Origin: Ajuga chamaepitys
Taxonomy: Eukaryota > Streptophyta > Magnoliopsida > Lamiales > Lamiaceae
Assembly: GCA_958295605.1 (NCBI GenBank)
Contig: OY282497.1
Location: 22,242,369 to 22,306,368 of the forward strand
Length of the DNA: 64,000 bases
Direction of reading: 5' to 3'
Under the pieces are notes generated by a model. That model searched no databases. It saw only the letters and a program-made list of their open reading frames with translations, and was not told the origin of the DNA. A program made the translations under genes and the position numbers. Of the stretch, positions 11,183 through 24,690 are shown piece by piece. Each line of letters begins with the position of its first letter. Within the stretch, counting starts at the first letter, position 1.

Positions 11183-13498
11183 CACAAGTCCTAGATCGCC
11201 TATTCATTAAACAATATTGATGTCTACCGAGTTCCGCCTAATCATAAAAGAGTCTAGAATGATGATGTGCAATACAAAATTTAATTCTTCAAGCCCAACT
11301 CTAAGCAATCAGCGCATACTCTAGCTAAGCTAATCCTTATATATCTTCACTACTCCTTGGGGTATTTATGTCTTGTAAACTGATTGTCCTAATGATTCTT
11401 TAATGCATTAAATTTGTTACCTCTGAAGTTTTAATATACTTTTTACCATGGAGCTCAAGTTATAGATTAATAAAAATTAAATATATAATGCTGATAAAAA
11501 AAATCTTCAATAGAGAACACGCATACAAGAAAAATTGTGAGGGTGGCAACAAAGGTGATCCAGGCTTCAAGATTTCAGAAAGATCTTTCTTTCTTCTTAA
11601 TTATGTAGATATTTATTTATTTACCCAAAAAAATGTGAAGCTAATTAGTTGGACCACTTTTAGAAAATAGTTAGTTAGATTTTGTTGATAATACAATTTC
11701 TTGCAACTTATGTTCAGAATTCAATTAATTTTGTCCTCTTTAGTCTTAAATTAACATTATAATTAAGTACGGAGGAGGGGAAGGGAGGAGATGGGTGTCA
11801 ATATCGCAGTAAAGGAGAAGAAAAAGGGAAAATTGTCAGTGCTTCTATTATGACTGAGGTGAAAAAGAAAAATGTTGTGCGTTTGTTCCATATATACTAT
11901 GACTCAGATTAATAATTTGAAACAACGATTAGTTTTTTTCAGACTTAAAACTTCAATATAAAGTTATCTCCAAAGTAACACTATGGATTAAACTATAAAA
12001 AAAGAAAAAGAAAAAAAGAAAAAAAAACAGGAAGAACCTCTGGAAAATAAACAAGCATGTGCATTGCACGGGTCTCATCCAGACTTAACAGAAAGCATGA
12101 AATTTATAAGTCAAGTTTGTTAACTCATGCGTAAGATATATATCTATTTTTTATGGCAATCTCAGTCTTGCTAAAGAGCACATGTTTGGGTTTCAATTTA
12201 TGTTGATGATAGTATGGAGTTGGACCTCTGGTACATCTGTTATCATTGTATCCAGTCACTATAGATGGATCTTGACCTACTCTATTCACAGGAAATAGAC
12301 ATTGTTTGTGTCATAAGTATAGGTACCTTACAATTTAAGTGCCGACCGATTAGGCTTTAGTAATTGAAGTCTCGTAAGTTAAACTATTGAGCAATTTTAG
12401 TCCATTTTTGCGGGAAAATCAAAACTTCGTCAAAGTTTAAATTGTGGATTTTCGTCTATCTAGTCCACGTGGCACGATCCAAAGAATTTAAAATGTGACG
12501 AGAAGATGATAGGACTCAAAACTAAAAATTAGAAATTTTCGTTTCTAGTAAAAAGAAATCCATATTTTTTTTTTCCTGGAATTCTTAAACTTTATTTTGG
12601 ATTCTTCTTTTACAACAATAATAATCTGGATTATTCCATTTTCTTCTGTAAATTTTCTTCTTTTTTTTCGTAAGCTATTTTTATTTTTTAATCCTAGTCA
12701 CATGTGGATTGCTTTAGATGGCACCACATGAATTAAATGGACAAAGTTCATACTTTTGCTGGTGACTTTTCAATTTTTCAATCAAAATATATCTAAAAGT
12801 ACTCAATTTTCTAAGTTATGATACTTAAATTATAAAACCCTAATCAATAGTTTAAACACATTTGATATTTAGATCTTCCTCCACATCTCTTGTGACAAGC
12901 ACGTTTGGTCCCTTGAGATGGAGTTCCTCCACATAGTGTAATCCATCAATGTAACAAACAAAACGAGCCCTTAGTGTTTTCAATGAAACCTTAAACCTTT
13001 AATTATATATGAGATGGTGCAAAATAAAAGTATTAAACTGAAAATTATGTCCTTGAAAAATAAATGAGAAGAAGAAGACCATCAATACTAAAAGTCAATT
13101 AAAATCTTTTAGGTTTCACTTTTAGATGTATCGTGTTGATAATACAAAAACATAGTTGTCATAGTTATAGATTCACGTTTTAGATGATATGGGAATGTGC
13201 ATTATTTCAAAAATCATTCAAAATAAAATTAAAAAATAACTTTATTGACCCATTAAAAGAATTTATTATTTTTATTCCTGGGACCACTGGTGCTTGAGCG
13301 AGTGATTATGTAGCATGGTTTGTAAAGGGCGCATTTACGTTATGTTAACCCTTAGGACACTTAGTGGCTTATTCAAATCCGTTGTTATGCCATTCTTCCA
13401 TAGACGAGACTGCCCTTCAAATCCAGCAGGAATGGTCGTTGGTGGGCACCCACTACTTTCCACGAGATATGTATAGTTCCAATAAGATTTTATTCTTG
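11183..13498. other. Intergenic AT-rich stretch
   Basis: No gene recognised. An A/G-rich patch lies at 11760-11870 and A-rich runs at 11995-12030. A short inverted repeat GTGCATTGCAC sits near 12059. A diffuse imperfectly palindromic block spans about 12400-12780 and may be an old DNA transposon. Nothing else can be supported. Confidence 0.35.
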
Positions 13499-13503
13499 AA
13501 CAA

Positions 13504-16500
13504 TGTAACTCCCCGTTTTTAAAAAATACACTTTACAGAACTTTTGTAAAATACCCTAATACCATGGCTTTATTGCTTCTCCTGAATATAAATAAATATA
13601 AAATAACCAGTAATTTAACCCATAACCTACATTAAATAGATACAAATAGGTTAGTATACAAACTGGCCAAAAATAACATTGGCACCACGAAAGTGAACTG
13701 TTTGAATACTGAGCAAAAATCCTATTAGGAATATAAATAAATAGACCTGGAGTTACGACAAAAGTATATTTCCCGCTCACAGAAAGGTTTGATAATAAAA
13801 GGGGAATAACTATATAAAGTTATAAAAGACCTTGAAACTAGGTAATATAGACTAAACTCATAAAGAATAGGGTCCCTCACATCCATCATCGTCTTTCCAT
13901 GTCCAACTCCAAATCTTTGCGTAAGTCATTTGACCTACAAAACAATCTGCAAAATGGTGGGGCTAAGTCCTTGAGAAGCAACCCGTGGAGTAACCTCATG
14001 ATTGCTTAAGTTAAAAGGTTCCATGCAACTCATCATAGCATGACATATTACACATAGAATCTAATCTATAGCATCAATCATGTGTGGTAGCCCCCGGAGT
14101 AAACTCAATGTGGGCACCGTATATTCGGGCAAACCAGACCATATCCATAGAAGTGTGATACCTCACGGATTTAACTCAACATAGGCATCGTACATTCGGG
14201 CGAACCCGACAATAGGACGAATCATATCCACCATGGGACAAGACAAAACTAGCACAAGAAGGTTGCTATACCTATATGGTAAGTTTGGCCAGACCTATAA
14301 CAGAGTATACCCGTCAATATAGGTCAGTGTATGTCCGTAGATCATACCCGTCATGATAGGGCGGTGTGTGCATCAAGCCTAAGACATGATAAATCTAACA
14401 CAATTGGGTCGTTCTAACTTGTAGATCTATTCTTAGCAGAGGACAGAGCACACCCATCACGATAGGGTGGTGCACGTATCTTTGCTAGGGCAGGGTAAAC
14501 CCATTAAGAGTGAGTGAACTCACAGCAGAAGGGTTTTCCCGACATAGAGCAGAACATGCCCGTCATGATAGAGTACAAGTTGTCTGCAGATCTGTAGCAT
14601 ACTATGGCATATATCACAACACATGTAATTCACATAAATATATCTTAACCATAGAAATCATAACATGAGAATGTCTAAACTAATAAGAGAGTGTGGAAGT
14701 TAACTCACCTCGGTGAATGCTCGTGATACACGTGATTGAACGACTTGTCTTTCTCATAGCTTTATCGGCTTCATTGAACCCACATAGGCAAGGTCATTAT
14801 CTTAGTTTCCCATAGTAATCCTAAATTATAATATAAGCTTAACTAAACTAAAATAGACCTTCCCTGAAATTCAAATTACTCAAGCAATCAACAATGGCAT
14901 TGGTCGGGTCGAACGGGCTTGTCCGTAATTATATCAGGTCTTAGGTCTTTTTAGAAGATTGACAAATTCATGGATTAATTTAGAGTATTTGGAGAATTTA
15001 TGTTTACTCTATATAGTTTAGGAGGTTTTAGGAAGATTGAGTTGACTTAGATAAAATTTAGGAGTATTAATAAAAGAACTCTGTAAAAGTTTAGGGGTTA
15101 CTAGAAGATAACTAGTATGTTCTAGTTAGTCCTAAAAATCATCGGGATAACTAATTAAACCCCTAATATTGCAATAAACTACTTTGGACTTTAAATTGTT
15201 TTTATAACTTAAAATTAATTCAAATTTATTTATAAATTTAATAAATTAAGCTATGTCCAAAAATAGTAGGAGTCTAATTCAATAATCCACTACATGATCT
15301 TATCCATAATTTATTTATTACTTAAATTAAATCCCAACAATTCCAAAATCATATCCTAATTTTTATTAGTTCCTAAACCCAAACACAATTTATATTAAAC
15401 CTATCTACCCTAATACACTAGCTATTCCATATCCTTAATTAAGTATAAGGTCAAAGCCCAAAAACTCCAATTTAGTGTCAATTCAAATAGAAATCTATTA
15501 GCCCAAACCTATTAACTAAATCTAGAAACCACTTTGACCCATTCCAAGAATTGGTCTAATGCCCACTACCCTTTTCCCTTTCTTCCTCTTCCACAAACTC
15601 CTCTTATATACAGATATATATACACACTCACGCAGTGCACACACACACACATAGAACAACACCGCACACACACATGTGTCACTAGTCGTCGATGACGCCT
15701 TCTATGCCGGCGTCCGAGCCCCCCCTCCCCCAATCTGTACTCAACTGCTCCACCCTTTATACTCACACACACAATACACACAAACACACACACACAGATA
15801 CACACCGGCGCACCTCCAGTTCCCCGCACATACACTCACACACATTAGGACGCCGAAAAGATCAAGAGATGGAATTTTAACTATGGCTAAGACTTAGCAT
15901 GTTCAAGGTCTGTATTTGGACGGTGTGGTCTTCTTCCTTAGTCTCTAATTCTATCAAATTAAAGGTGTAATTCTCTAAAATTGGTCGAAGACTCATATTC
16001 TATGAGTCAAAGGGTTTGACTTGGTGTATATATATTATAAATCTAATGGGTTTTGGGATTAAGTTTAGTCCGACGGGTCAATTAGAAGGTTGTCTTCGAC
16101 GTCTATTTCGGCACTGGCTTAAGATCGGGAAGCATTAATTTCTTGTCTAATTGATTGAGTACCGATGATCTATATACTAAGGCTTTAATCCGATATATTG
16201 ATTGGAATGATTGGTGTGTTATCAGGCGCCAGCGGCAAGTCGAAAGGAGAATGGTGAGGGGAGGTGTGAAATGGAGACAGAACAAGCTAATGTTTAAAAA
16301 AAATATATATAATAATAATAATAATAAATCATGAAATTATTGTAAAATAATAATCTTAACTTCGATAAAGACTATTCCATTAAGATACAAATGATGATGG
16401 TTGAAAGGTGAAAGTCGCAGCCGAAGATGGAACTTATTTCTCTACACACTGTAAAGCTTAATTTCATATGCAGGAGGCTTTGAATGTTGGAGAGATAAAG

Positions 16501-17021
16501 ACGAATGGTGGCGGTGGGGAAGAGGTGAGTCATCCTCAAGAAAATTTTTTGAAATATAAATTTATTGTAAATAATTATCATTAGGATGTGGCTGAAAATT
16601 GATGAAGATGATACAAATTATAAAAGAATAGATACATATATCTCCAAAAATGATGTTGGTGATGTGTATTTTTATACTAACTTTACTCAAATTGAAATTT
16701 TTTACTCCACAATCTCTACACTCGTAATTAAAACTAGTTAAGTATAATTAGTTTAAAAAATTAATAATTAAGTGGACTTGCAATAATAAAACTAACTAAG
16801 TTCAAATTTAAAATGAATTAGACTACTTGGTCGAAGTAGTTAGTAATACAAATTAGTTTCAAGATTTATTGTTAAAATAATTTAGTACGAGTTAGTTATT
16901 GTTAAACCTCATATCCTAAAATTATGACGCAAATGTTATTAACATTATTGAATATAAACATAGGGAGAAAAAAAATTTATTCCCATATATAATAGATAAA
17001 AGAAATTTCTCGGGTGTTACA
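13504..17021 (-). repeat. 3' LTR of the LARD-type element
   Basis: Begins TGTAACTCCCCG and ends GGGTGTTACA on the plus strand. It aligns along its whole length with 19520-23053 with many substitutions and small indels, suggesting a fairly old insertion. It contains an AC-rich tract (15620-15850). The short minus-strand frame at 13556-13780 recurs in the other LTR only because the LTRs are duplicates. Confidence 0.85.
14080..14600. repeat. Reiterated motif block inside the LTR
   Basis: Units around CCCGTCATGATAGGGCGGTG recur near 14345, 14455 and 14555 and, more diverged, near 14310. A second unit around CATATCCA...GAGTAAACTCAA...TTCGGGC(G/A)AACC is repeated at 14097-14145 and 14165-14210. 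The same block occurs in the other LTR at about 20100-20620. Repeats of this kind inside an LTR may be regulatory or structural; that is inference. Confidence 0.6.
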
Positions 17022-19519
17022 ATATATACACCTTTGAAAATTTCGTCCTCGAAATTTAGTTAGTCCTTTTGACTTCTATAACTGAGGATTTGAGGAGGAC
17101 CTGGATTTATAATTTGGTTGATCTACAATTAAAATATTTTGACTTGCATCTAGATATTTGAAAGTTAAAACTATATCATAATAAAAATCAAAATCCGATT
17201 GAAGTTATAAGAATTTCTTGGACACTCTAAGGAGTTTGAAGATTTGGTAAAAGGTTATAGATTGGTCAAAAAATATATTTTGAGTTGGAAAATAATATAT
17301 TCATCATTTTTTTTTTCTAATAAAACTAAATAGTTGGAAATATAAGAAGTTCAGCTTAAAGGGAAGTGACTGGGTCGGATTGATATTTTAGATAGATTAG
17401 TAAAGATTTTTTTTTTTTTCCAGTTAATATATCTAACCTTGGTATTCAATGAAAAAATACAATCAAATGGATCTTACTTCAAAATGCAAACTTGAAGCCG
17501 AGTCTGGAGGAACTTTTTTTTTCTCGACATAGTTAAGCTTAAAATAGGACGTAAGTTTGATCCGAAATCTAATTAAATTTGAAAGAAAAATAAAAATCAA
17601 ACCATGAGCTCCAGGCGAGATGACTGAGTATGGAAATCCCATATTTTAAAAGAGTTGAATGGATCGCTAGAGTCATTTGAGTAAATTAAATTTCTTTGAA
17701 ACTAAAATTCATAGAGATGTAAGTGTTTCAGTTTTCACTAAAAACATGTAAAGTTATAATGATCAATGGGGTGAGGTCCATACTTGAGTATTGCTAAATT
17801 GAGTTCGAGTAGAAGAGCGATGATAGACTATGAAATGTGAATATTTATAGGGATGACTCGAATTTTCCACAAGATGTAATCAAATAACAAGATAATACAA
17901 ATTAGTGAGGCATTCTATCTCAAAGGAGTAAACTTAAATTAATCAATAAGGGGTATATATTGAACTACGGAAATACGAGATCTTGGAACTCCTATGGCTT
18001 TAAGTACGAGCAATGTACAAATTGGGTCATCAAAATGCGAGACCCTAACAGATGAATTTTTGGACCAAATGGTTTGTAAGATGTTAGTGACTGAAAATGA
18101 GGTTTGATAAAAATAACAATAATTTGATTCTCGGTGAATTCAAATTATGCTTCATTCTTCAATCTATTCTGATCTCAAAGTTATGACTATGTAAGGTAGT
18201 TAGTGACTAGAAATGGTTTAGTCATGTCCTAATAAGAATAAGTTACTTTTTGTTTTAGGGATGAAAAAAACTTAGGAAAAGGATTTCGTTGCCACTTTCG
18301 AGTGACATCCTAAGATGACATGACGGTACTGTAAGAAATATATTCAGTGCTTTGATAACTATAGATGAAAATAAGATCCATTACTCTGCATTGGTTTTGA
18401 AGGTACAAAACTCGTTCATGCACTGCTCACTTTTTCATCTTTTCTCAAGATTCATCTTCCCCCTGAGCTTCCAACTCTCTCTCTCTCTCTCTCACACATA
18501 AACACACACACACACACATATAGACACACACATGCACATACGTATATAGAAAGAAGGTGTTGTACTTGGCCAAGCGGCTTGCTATTTGAGCTTATGTAAC
18601 TAGTCATAATTTAATGTGTAAGGCTATTTGTAGTACGTAAGAGAGTGACGCACAATTGTGGAAGAGTTAGGTAGTAATTAATGTTGAACCTCTAAATGAG
18701 TCTTTCTCAGTATTCTCAACTATAATCACTGGTTAGGTCGATAGGTGGTAATGACAAATTGATCATTTTGGGTTCGTGAATGGACAAACATCAAATCTGG
18801 CAAAGAGTGTAGCAATCATGAGTTAGCATAGTGCTTTCCCCATGTAAGGTTTGCGGTTTATACATTTCTAACATAGCTACGTTATGAATAATCTATAGTA
18901 CCCCTCTATCCTCAAGCAAGTAATGTTATACTGAAGTGTATAGCTACCAAATATCACCTTTCTAAATAATAAGTCATCAAACCTACATTTACAAAACTGC
19001 ATTGTGCGACTACTCACGCATGAGAGTTGCCGCGGTTCAGTGGCTCAATAGTGGTGGCTGAGCAATAGCATGTAAGAAAATTATCTAGTCCTTTATGCAT
19101 TCTTGTTAAAAGTAATTGTTCTTTTCTTGTACAGTGGATTGTGCGTGCCTCATGTAGGGTATGTCACCTTGTTCAATCATAGCATATAAAATGCTCACAT
19201 ATTTAAGAGCACATAGAATGGATCTCATATCTACAACACGTAAAATGCATCATGTATCTTTATAACACATAGAATAGATCTTTGTGTCAATAGCACGTAG
19301 GTTGTATAACATATTACTTTATGCCTATTTTGGCATCATCATTTCATTTAATTGTGTCTTTAACTGTACAATCATGAGCTTACCACATAACTTTTACTGA
19401 GTCTGGCATGGAAAATTGATCTTGGATGCGGGTCCTATAGTTGACACTTTATAAGAAAATGTTCCAATTTAACTAAATGAGCAAGTCTACAAAAAAGAAA
19501 ACCTTGCTCTGATACCAAC
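17022..19519 (-). other. Internal region of the LARD-type element, no coding capacity
   Basis: About 2.5 kb without any long frame or pol motif. It holds CT and CA microsatellite runs (18475-18530). Near 19180-19330 a short phrase of the type ACACATAGAATGGATCT is repeated. The primer site lies at its right edge and the degenerate polyprotein tail at its left edge. Confidence 0.65.
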
Positions 19520-22500
19520 TGTCACACCCCGTTTTTCAAAAACACACTTTACAGAACTTTTGTAAAATACCCTAATACCATGGCTTTATTGGCTCTCTTA
19601 AATATAAATAAATATAAAATTACTTGTAATTTAACCCATACCCTATAATAAATAGATACAAATAGGTTCCTGTACAAACTGGCCAAAAATAACTTTGGCA
19701 CCACGAAAGTAAACTGTTTGAATACCGAGCGATAATCCTAGTAGGAATATAAATAAATAGACCTAGAGTTACGACAAAAGCATATTTCTTGCTCATAGAC
19801 AAGTTTGATAATAAAAGTGGAATAACTATATAAAGTTATAAAAGACCTTCAAACTAGGTAATATAGACTAAACTCATAAAGAATAGGGTCTCTCACATCC
19901 ATCATCGTCTTTCCATGTCTAACTCCAAATCTTTGCGTAAGTCATTTAACCTATAAAACAATCTAAAAATGGTGGGGGTGAGTGTTTAAGAAGCTCCCCT
20001 TGGAGTAACCTCATGATTGATTAAGTTAAAAGGTTCCATGTAACTTATCATAGCATAACATATAACACATAGAATCTAATGTATAACACCAATCATGTGC
20101 ATTAGCCCCCAGAGTAAACTTAATGTGGACACATTATATTCGGGTGAACCCGACCATATCCACAGAAGCGTGATACCCCGCGGAGTAAACTCAACATGGG
20201 CAATGTATATTTGGGCGAACCCGATAATAGGACGAAGCATATCCACCATAAGGCAAGACAAACCTAGCATGGGAAGGTGCTTTACCTATATGGTATGTTT
20301 GGCCAGACCTATAACAGAGTATACCCGTAAATATAGGGCGGTGTATGTCCGTAGATCATACCCTTCATGATAGGGCGGTGTGTGCATCAGGCCTAAGGCA
20401 GGATAAATCTAACACAATCGAGCCATTCCAACTTGTAGATCTATTCCTAATAGAGGACAGAGCACACTCGTCATGATAGAGCTGTGTATATCCGAAGATT
20501 ATACCCGTCATGATAGGGCGGTGCACGTATCTTCGCAGGGCAGGGTAAACCCATTAAGAGTGAGTGTACTCACAGCGGGACGGTTGTCACGACACAGAGA
20601 AAAACATGCCCTGATAGAGTACAAGTTGTCTGCATATCTGTAGCATACCATGGCATATATCACAACACATGTAATTCACATAAATACATCTTAACCATAA
20701 CAATCATAACATGAGAATGTCTAAACTCATAAGCGAGTGTGGAAGTTAACCTACCTTGGTGAATGCTCGTGGTGCAGATGCAAGTGATTGTACGACTTAT
20801 CTTCCTCATAGCTTTATCAGCTCCATTGAACATACATAGGCAAGGCCATTATCTTAGTTTCCCGTAGTAATCCTAAATTATAATATAAGTTTAACTAAAC
20901 TAAAATAGACCTTCCCTGAAGTTCAAATTACTCAAGCAATCAACAATGGCGTTGGCCGGGTTGGAGGGGCCTGTCCGTAATTATATCAGCTCTTAGGTCT
21001 TTTTAGAAGATTGACAAATTTATGGATTAATTTAGAGTATTTAGAGAATTTAGGTTTACTCTATATAGTTTAGGAGGTTTTAGGAGGATTGAGTAGAGTT
21101 GGATAATATTTAGGAGTATTTAAAGAATTCTGGAAAAGTTTAGGGGTTATTAGGAAAAGACTAGTATGTTCTAGTTAGTTCAAAAATCACCGGGATAACT
21201 AATTAAATCCCTAATATTGCAAATAACCTACTTTGGACTTCAAATTGTTTTTCTAACTTAAATTAATTTGAATTTATTTATAAATTCAATAAATTAAGCT
21301 ATGACCAAAAATAATAGGAGTCTAATTCAATAATCCACTACATGATCTTATCCATAATTTATTTATTACTTAAATTAAACCCAACAATTCCAAAATCATA
21401 TGCTAATTTTTATTAGTTCCTAAACCCAAACATAATTTATATTAAACCTATCTACCCTAATACACTAGCTATTTCATATCCTTAATTAAGTAAGGTCAAA
21501 GCCCAAAAACTCCAATTTAGTGTCAATGCAAAATAGAAATCTATTAGCCCAAACCTATTAACTAAATCTAGAAACCAAACCGACCCATTCCAAGAATTGG
21601 TCCAATGCCCGCTACCCTTTTCCCTTTCTTCCTCTTCCACAAAATCCTCTTATATACACACTCACGCAACGCGCACACACACGAGCAACTAGTCGTTGGA
21701 GGCGCCACTATGCCCGCGACCAAACCCCACCTCGCCCAATCTGTACTCAACTGCTCCTCCCTTTATACTCACGCGCACAACACACAAAAACAAACACACA
21801 CGGACACACACCGACACACCTCTAGTGCCCTGCGCATACGCTCACACACACTAGGACGCCGGAAAGATCAAGAGATGGAATTTTAACTATGGCTAAGATT
21901 TAGCATGTTCAAGGTCCTTATTTGGATGGTGTGGTCTTCTCCCTCAGTCTCTAAATCTATCAAATTAAAGGTGTAATTCTCTAAAATTGGTCGAAGACTC
22001 ATGTTCTACGGATCAAAGGCTACGATTCGGTGTATAAGTTTTATAGATCTGATGGGTTTTAGATTAAGTTTAGTCCGACGGGTTGATTAGAAGATTGTCT
22101 TCGACGCCTATTTAGGCACTGGTTTACGATTAGGAAGCATTAATTTCTTGTCTAATTGATTGAGTACCGATGATCTACATACTACAGGCTTTGATCCGAT
22201 ATAATGATTGGAATGATTGCTGTGTGATCGGGGGCCAGCGACAAGCCAAAAGGAGGCTGGTGAGGGGAGGTGTGAAATGGAGACAGAACAAGCTAATGTT
22301 TTGAAAAATAAAAAATAAATCAAGAAATTATTGTAAAAAAATAATCTCAACTTCGATAACGGCAAGTCCATTGAGATACATATGATGATGGTTGAAAGGT
22401 GAAAGTCACAGCCGAAGATGGAACTTATTTCTCTACACCCTCTAAAGCTTAATTTCTGATGCAGGTGGCTTTGAATGAGGGAGATAAAGACGAATGGTGG

Positions 22501-23053
22501 CGGTGGGGAAGATGTGAGTCATCCTCAAGAAAAGGTTTTGAAAAAATAAATTTATTGTGAATAATTATCATTATGACATGGCTGAAAATTGATGAATGAT
22601 GATACATATGGTAACGGAATAGATATATCTCCAAAACTGATGTTGATAATGTGTATTTTTATGCTAACTTTATTTAAATTGAAAATTTTTACTCCACAAT
22701 CTTTATATTAGTAATTAAAACTGGTTAAGGATAATTAATTTAAAATATTAATAATTAAGTGGGCTTGCAATAATAAAACTAATTAAGTTTAAATTTAAAA
22801 TGAATTAGACTACCATAATAAAACTAGTTAAGTTCAAATTTAAAATGAATTAGACTACCTGGTCGAAGTTGTTAGTAATACAAATTAGTTTCAAGATTTA
22901 TTGTTAAAAATAATTTAGTACGGGTTAGTTGTTGATAAACCTCATATCCTTAAATTATGGGGCAAATTTTATTAACATTATTGAATATAAACATAGGGAG
23001 AAAAAAAAATAGTCCCATATATAATAGATAAAAGAAATTTCTCGGGTGTTATT
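19520..23053 (-). repeat. 5' LTR of the LARD-type element
   Basis: Starts TGTCACACCCCG and ends GGGTGTTATT on the plus strand. It aligns with 13504-17021 throughout. Near 22800 it has an extra partial duplication of the AAACTA(A/G)TTAAGTT phrase. Confidence 0.85.
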
Positions 23054-23058
23054 AACAA

Positions 23059-24690
23059 AAATCCAAGTTTTTATTAGGGCTAAAAGCGGTAGATAGCCTG
23101 GTTCCTATAGGCCATGGTCAAAGAGAACTTATAATGGGGGACCTTTACCTGTTTGAAACCCATAAACCATTCCTACCGGGAGTCAAAATTTCTTCAAATA
23201 TTTTCTTGAATTCATTCAAGATTTGTGTAAAACTCAAATTAAACCTTTTAAAATAGATAATAAAAAAAAAAACAAATTAGGGATATTATCCTATACATGA
23301 GTATTTGATCCTACTTTTCCTATGACCATAGGTTCCAATGCAAGAGATCTTGTAGCCTGCACTTTCCAATGAGGTCTTATCAATTAGTGTTACACAGAAG
23401 AAAACTCATGAGTGATCCAACACACTATTTATTCAAGTAAGCACATCATGACGATTCTTGCTTATTGAGGAATATTACAGTCTTTACGATCTCAAAGCAT
23501 TTAAACCTGCACCTAAGATATGAAAATTTGAGTATTGAGAGATGCTCTTATTATTCCCAATAACCGAAACTTGGGGCTTTTTATATATCGACTTTGCATC
23601 TTTTTCTTTACCTTATAATAGGACTTGCTCGAAGGTGTCAAAGCTCGTTAAAGAATGCCTATAAAGTATCATGAGATTGAAAGAAAGTCCAAGCGCTCTA
23701 GTTCACGTGAATGCACTCTGGAATAAATTAAAATTGGGGAAAAAAACATTGACACATCAACATGTTAATTTGCGAGGGCAACCCTAGAATAGAAAAGTCA
23801 CACTTTTGATTCCGCAAGACCCATGATAGTTTTAAAATGATCCCAACATCCTCCTTTTTGACCCATATAACATAAAACTTGCAAAGCTAGTCCTTCAGTA
23901 TTTTTTTCCGCTAAGTTTTTGTGCACTTTCGTCTCAATCTTTTTTTTACAATTTGTCCCAATCATAAATCTTATATTAATGGGAGGAAATATTGATTTCT
24001 AGGAGGAAAAACTAGAGAATCTAGAGGTAAAGCATATCAAACAGTATTCCTACTATCTCTATTTATACCAAACATACATTATTTGTTGAATTACACCAAA
24101 ACATAAAAATCAAAGCACAAGAAAATATGTTTCGTCGAAGCCAACTAGTAGAGGTCGACTGTTTTATACTTGTGCCGACTTACTTACCGGTAGCTGTGAA
24201 TTTTTTGTTTGGGCGGATGAACTACAAGCTGCTAAGAAAGAGATTTCCAAGTATGATAAGTGAAATCGATGGTTTGTTGGAGGAAAATATGAATTTGTCA
24301 CAGAGAAAAATTGAGGCAACAAGGATGGTGGAAAGACTACATAATGTGAATGGTAATATAACCGAAGAAATAAAGAAGATGACCATAGAATTCTCACACC
24401 TAAGAATGCTACACAAATTAATTTAGGAGATTACTAATGTTGTCTTAGTCTCATACTATCTTCAAGTGGATAGGTGAAGAGAAAAATGAAGCAGAATGCT
24501 TAAATTTGTAAGCTTTGTTTAGCTTGCCCTTTTTTATGTATATTTCTAGCACAAAATGGTGCATTATAAGTATTTCGCTATGTTTTAACAATTATCCATG
24601 GCACAAGAAATACAGTATGCACAGGAAAACAAAACAAATAAACTAAAGTGTGCTTCATATTGGCTAAATAAGTATGCACTACTTGTTCAC
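23059..24690. other. Intergenic stretch with one weak open frame
   Basis: No domain recognised. A plus-strand frame at 24127-24426 (99 codons) has a polar, Glu/Lys/Met-rich second half suggesting a coiled coil. It has no known family features and may be chance or a gene remnant. Confidence 0.3.

Larger units (their letters stand above)
13499..23058 (-). mobile_element. Non-coding LTR element of LARD type
   Basis: Two LTRs of 3518 bp (13504-17021) and 3534 bp (19520-23053) bound a 2.5-kb internal region. The flanking direct repeat AACAA (13499-13503 and 23054-23058) is a perfect 5-bp target duplication. On the minus strand the right LTR is followed by TGGTATCAGAGC (19506-19517), a perfect initiator-Met tRNA primer site, which fixes the orientation. 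Next to the left LTR the minus strand reads TTTCGAGGACGAAATTTTC (about 17037-17056), resembling the end of Tekay/Del-type Gypsy polyproteins, so this is probably a Gypsy derivative. No gag or pol domain is found, so it would need proteins from another element to move. The right LTR ends ATT instead of ACA. Confidence 0.85.

Noticed and set aside
12050..12085. Hairpin GTGCATTGCAC resembling a Helitron end
   Set aside because: No CTAG/CTRR at the right distance on either strand.
13556..13780. Hydrophobic minus-strand frame conserved also at 19620-19802
   Set aside because: Both lie at the same place in the two LTRs of one element. The similarity comes from LTR duplication, not coding constraint, and the second copy is shortened by a stop.
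15676..15897. Thr/His-rich frames in the LARD LTR
   Set aside because: Encoded by AC-rich low-complexity sequence and not conserved in frame in the other LTR.
24127..24426. 99-codon plus-strand frame as a real gene
   Set aside because: No recognisable family, no gene context and no splice or promoter evidence. It is kept only as a remark in the intergenic entry.
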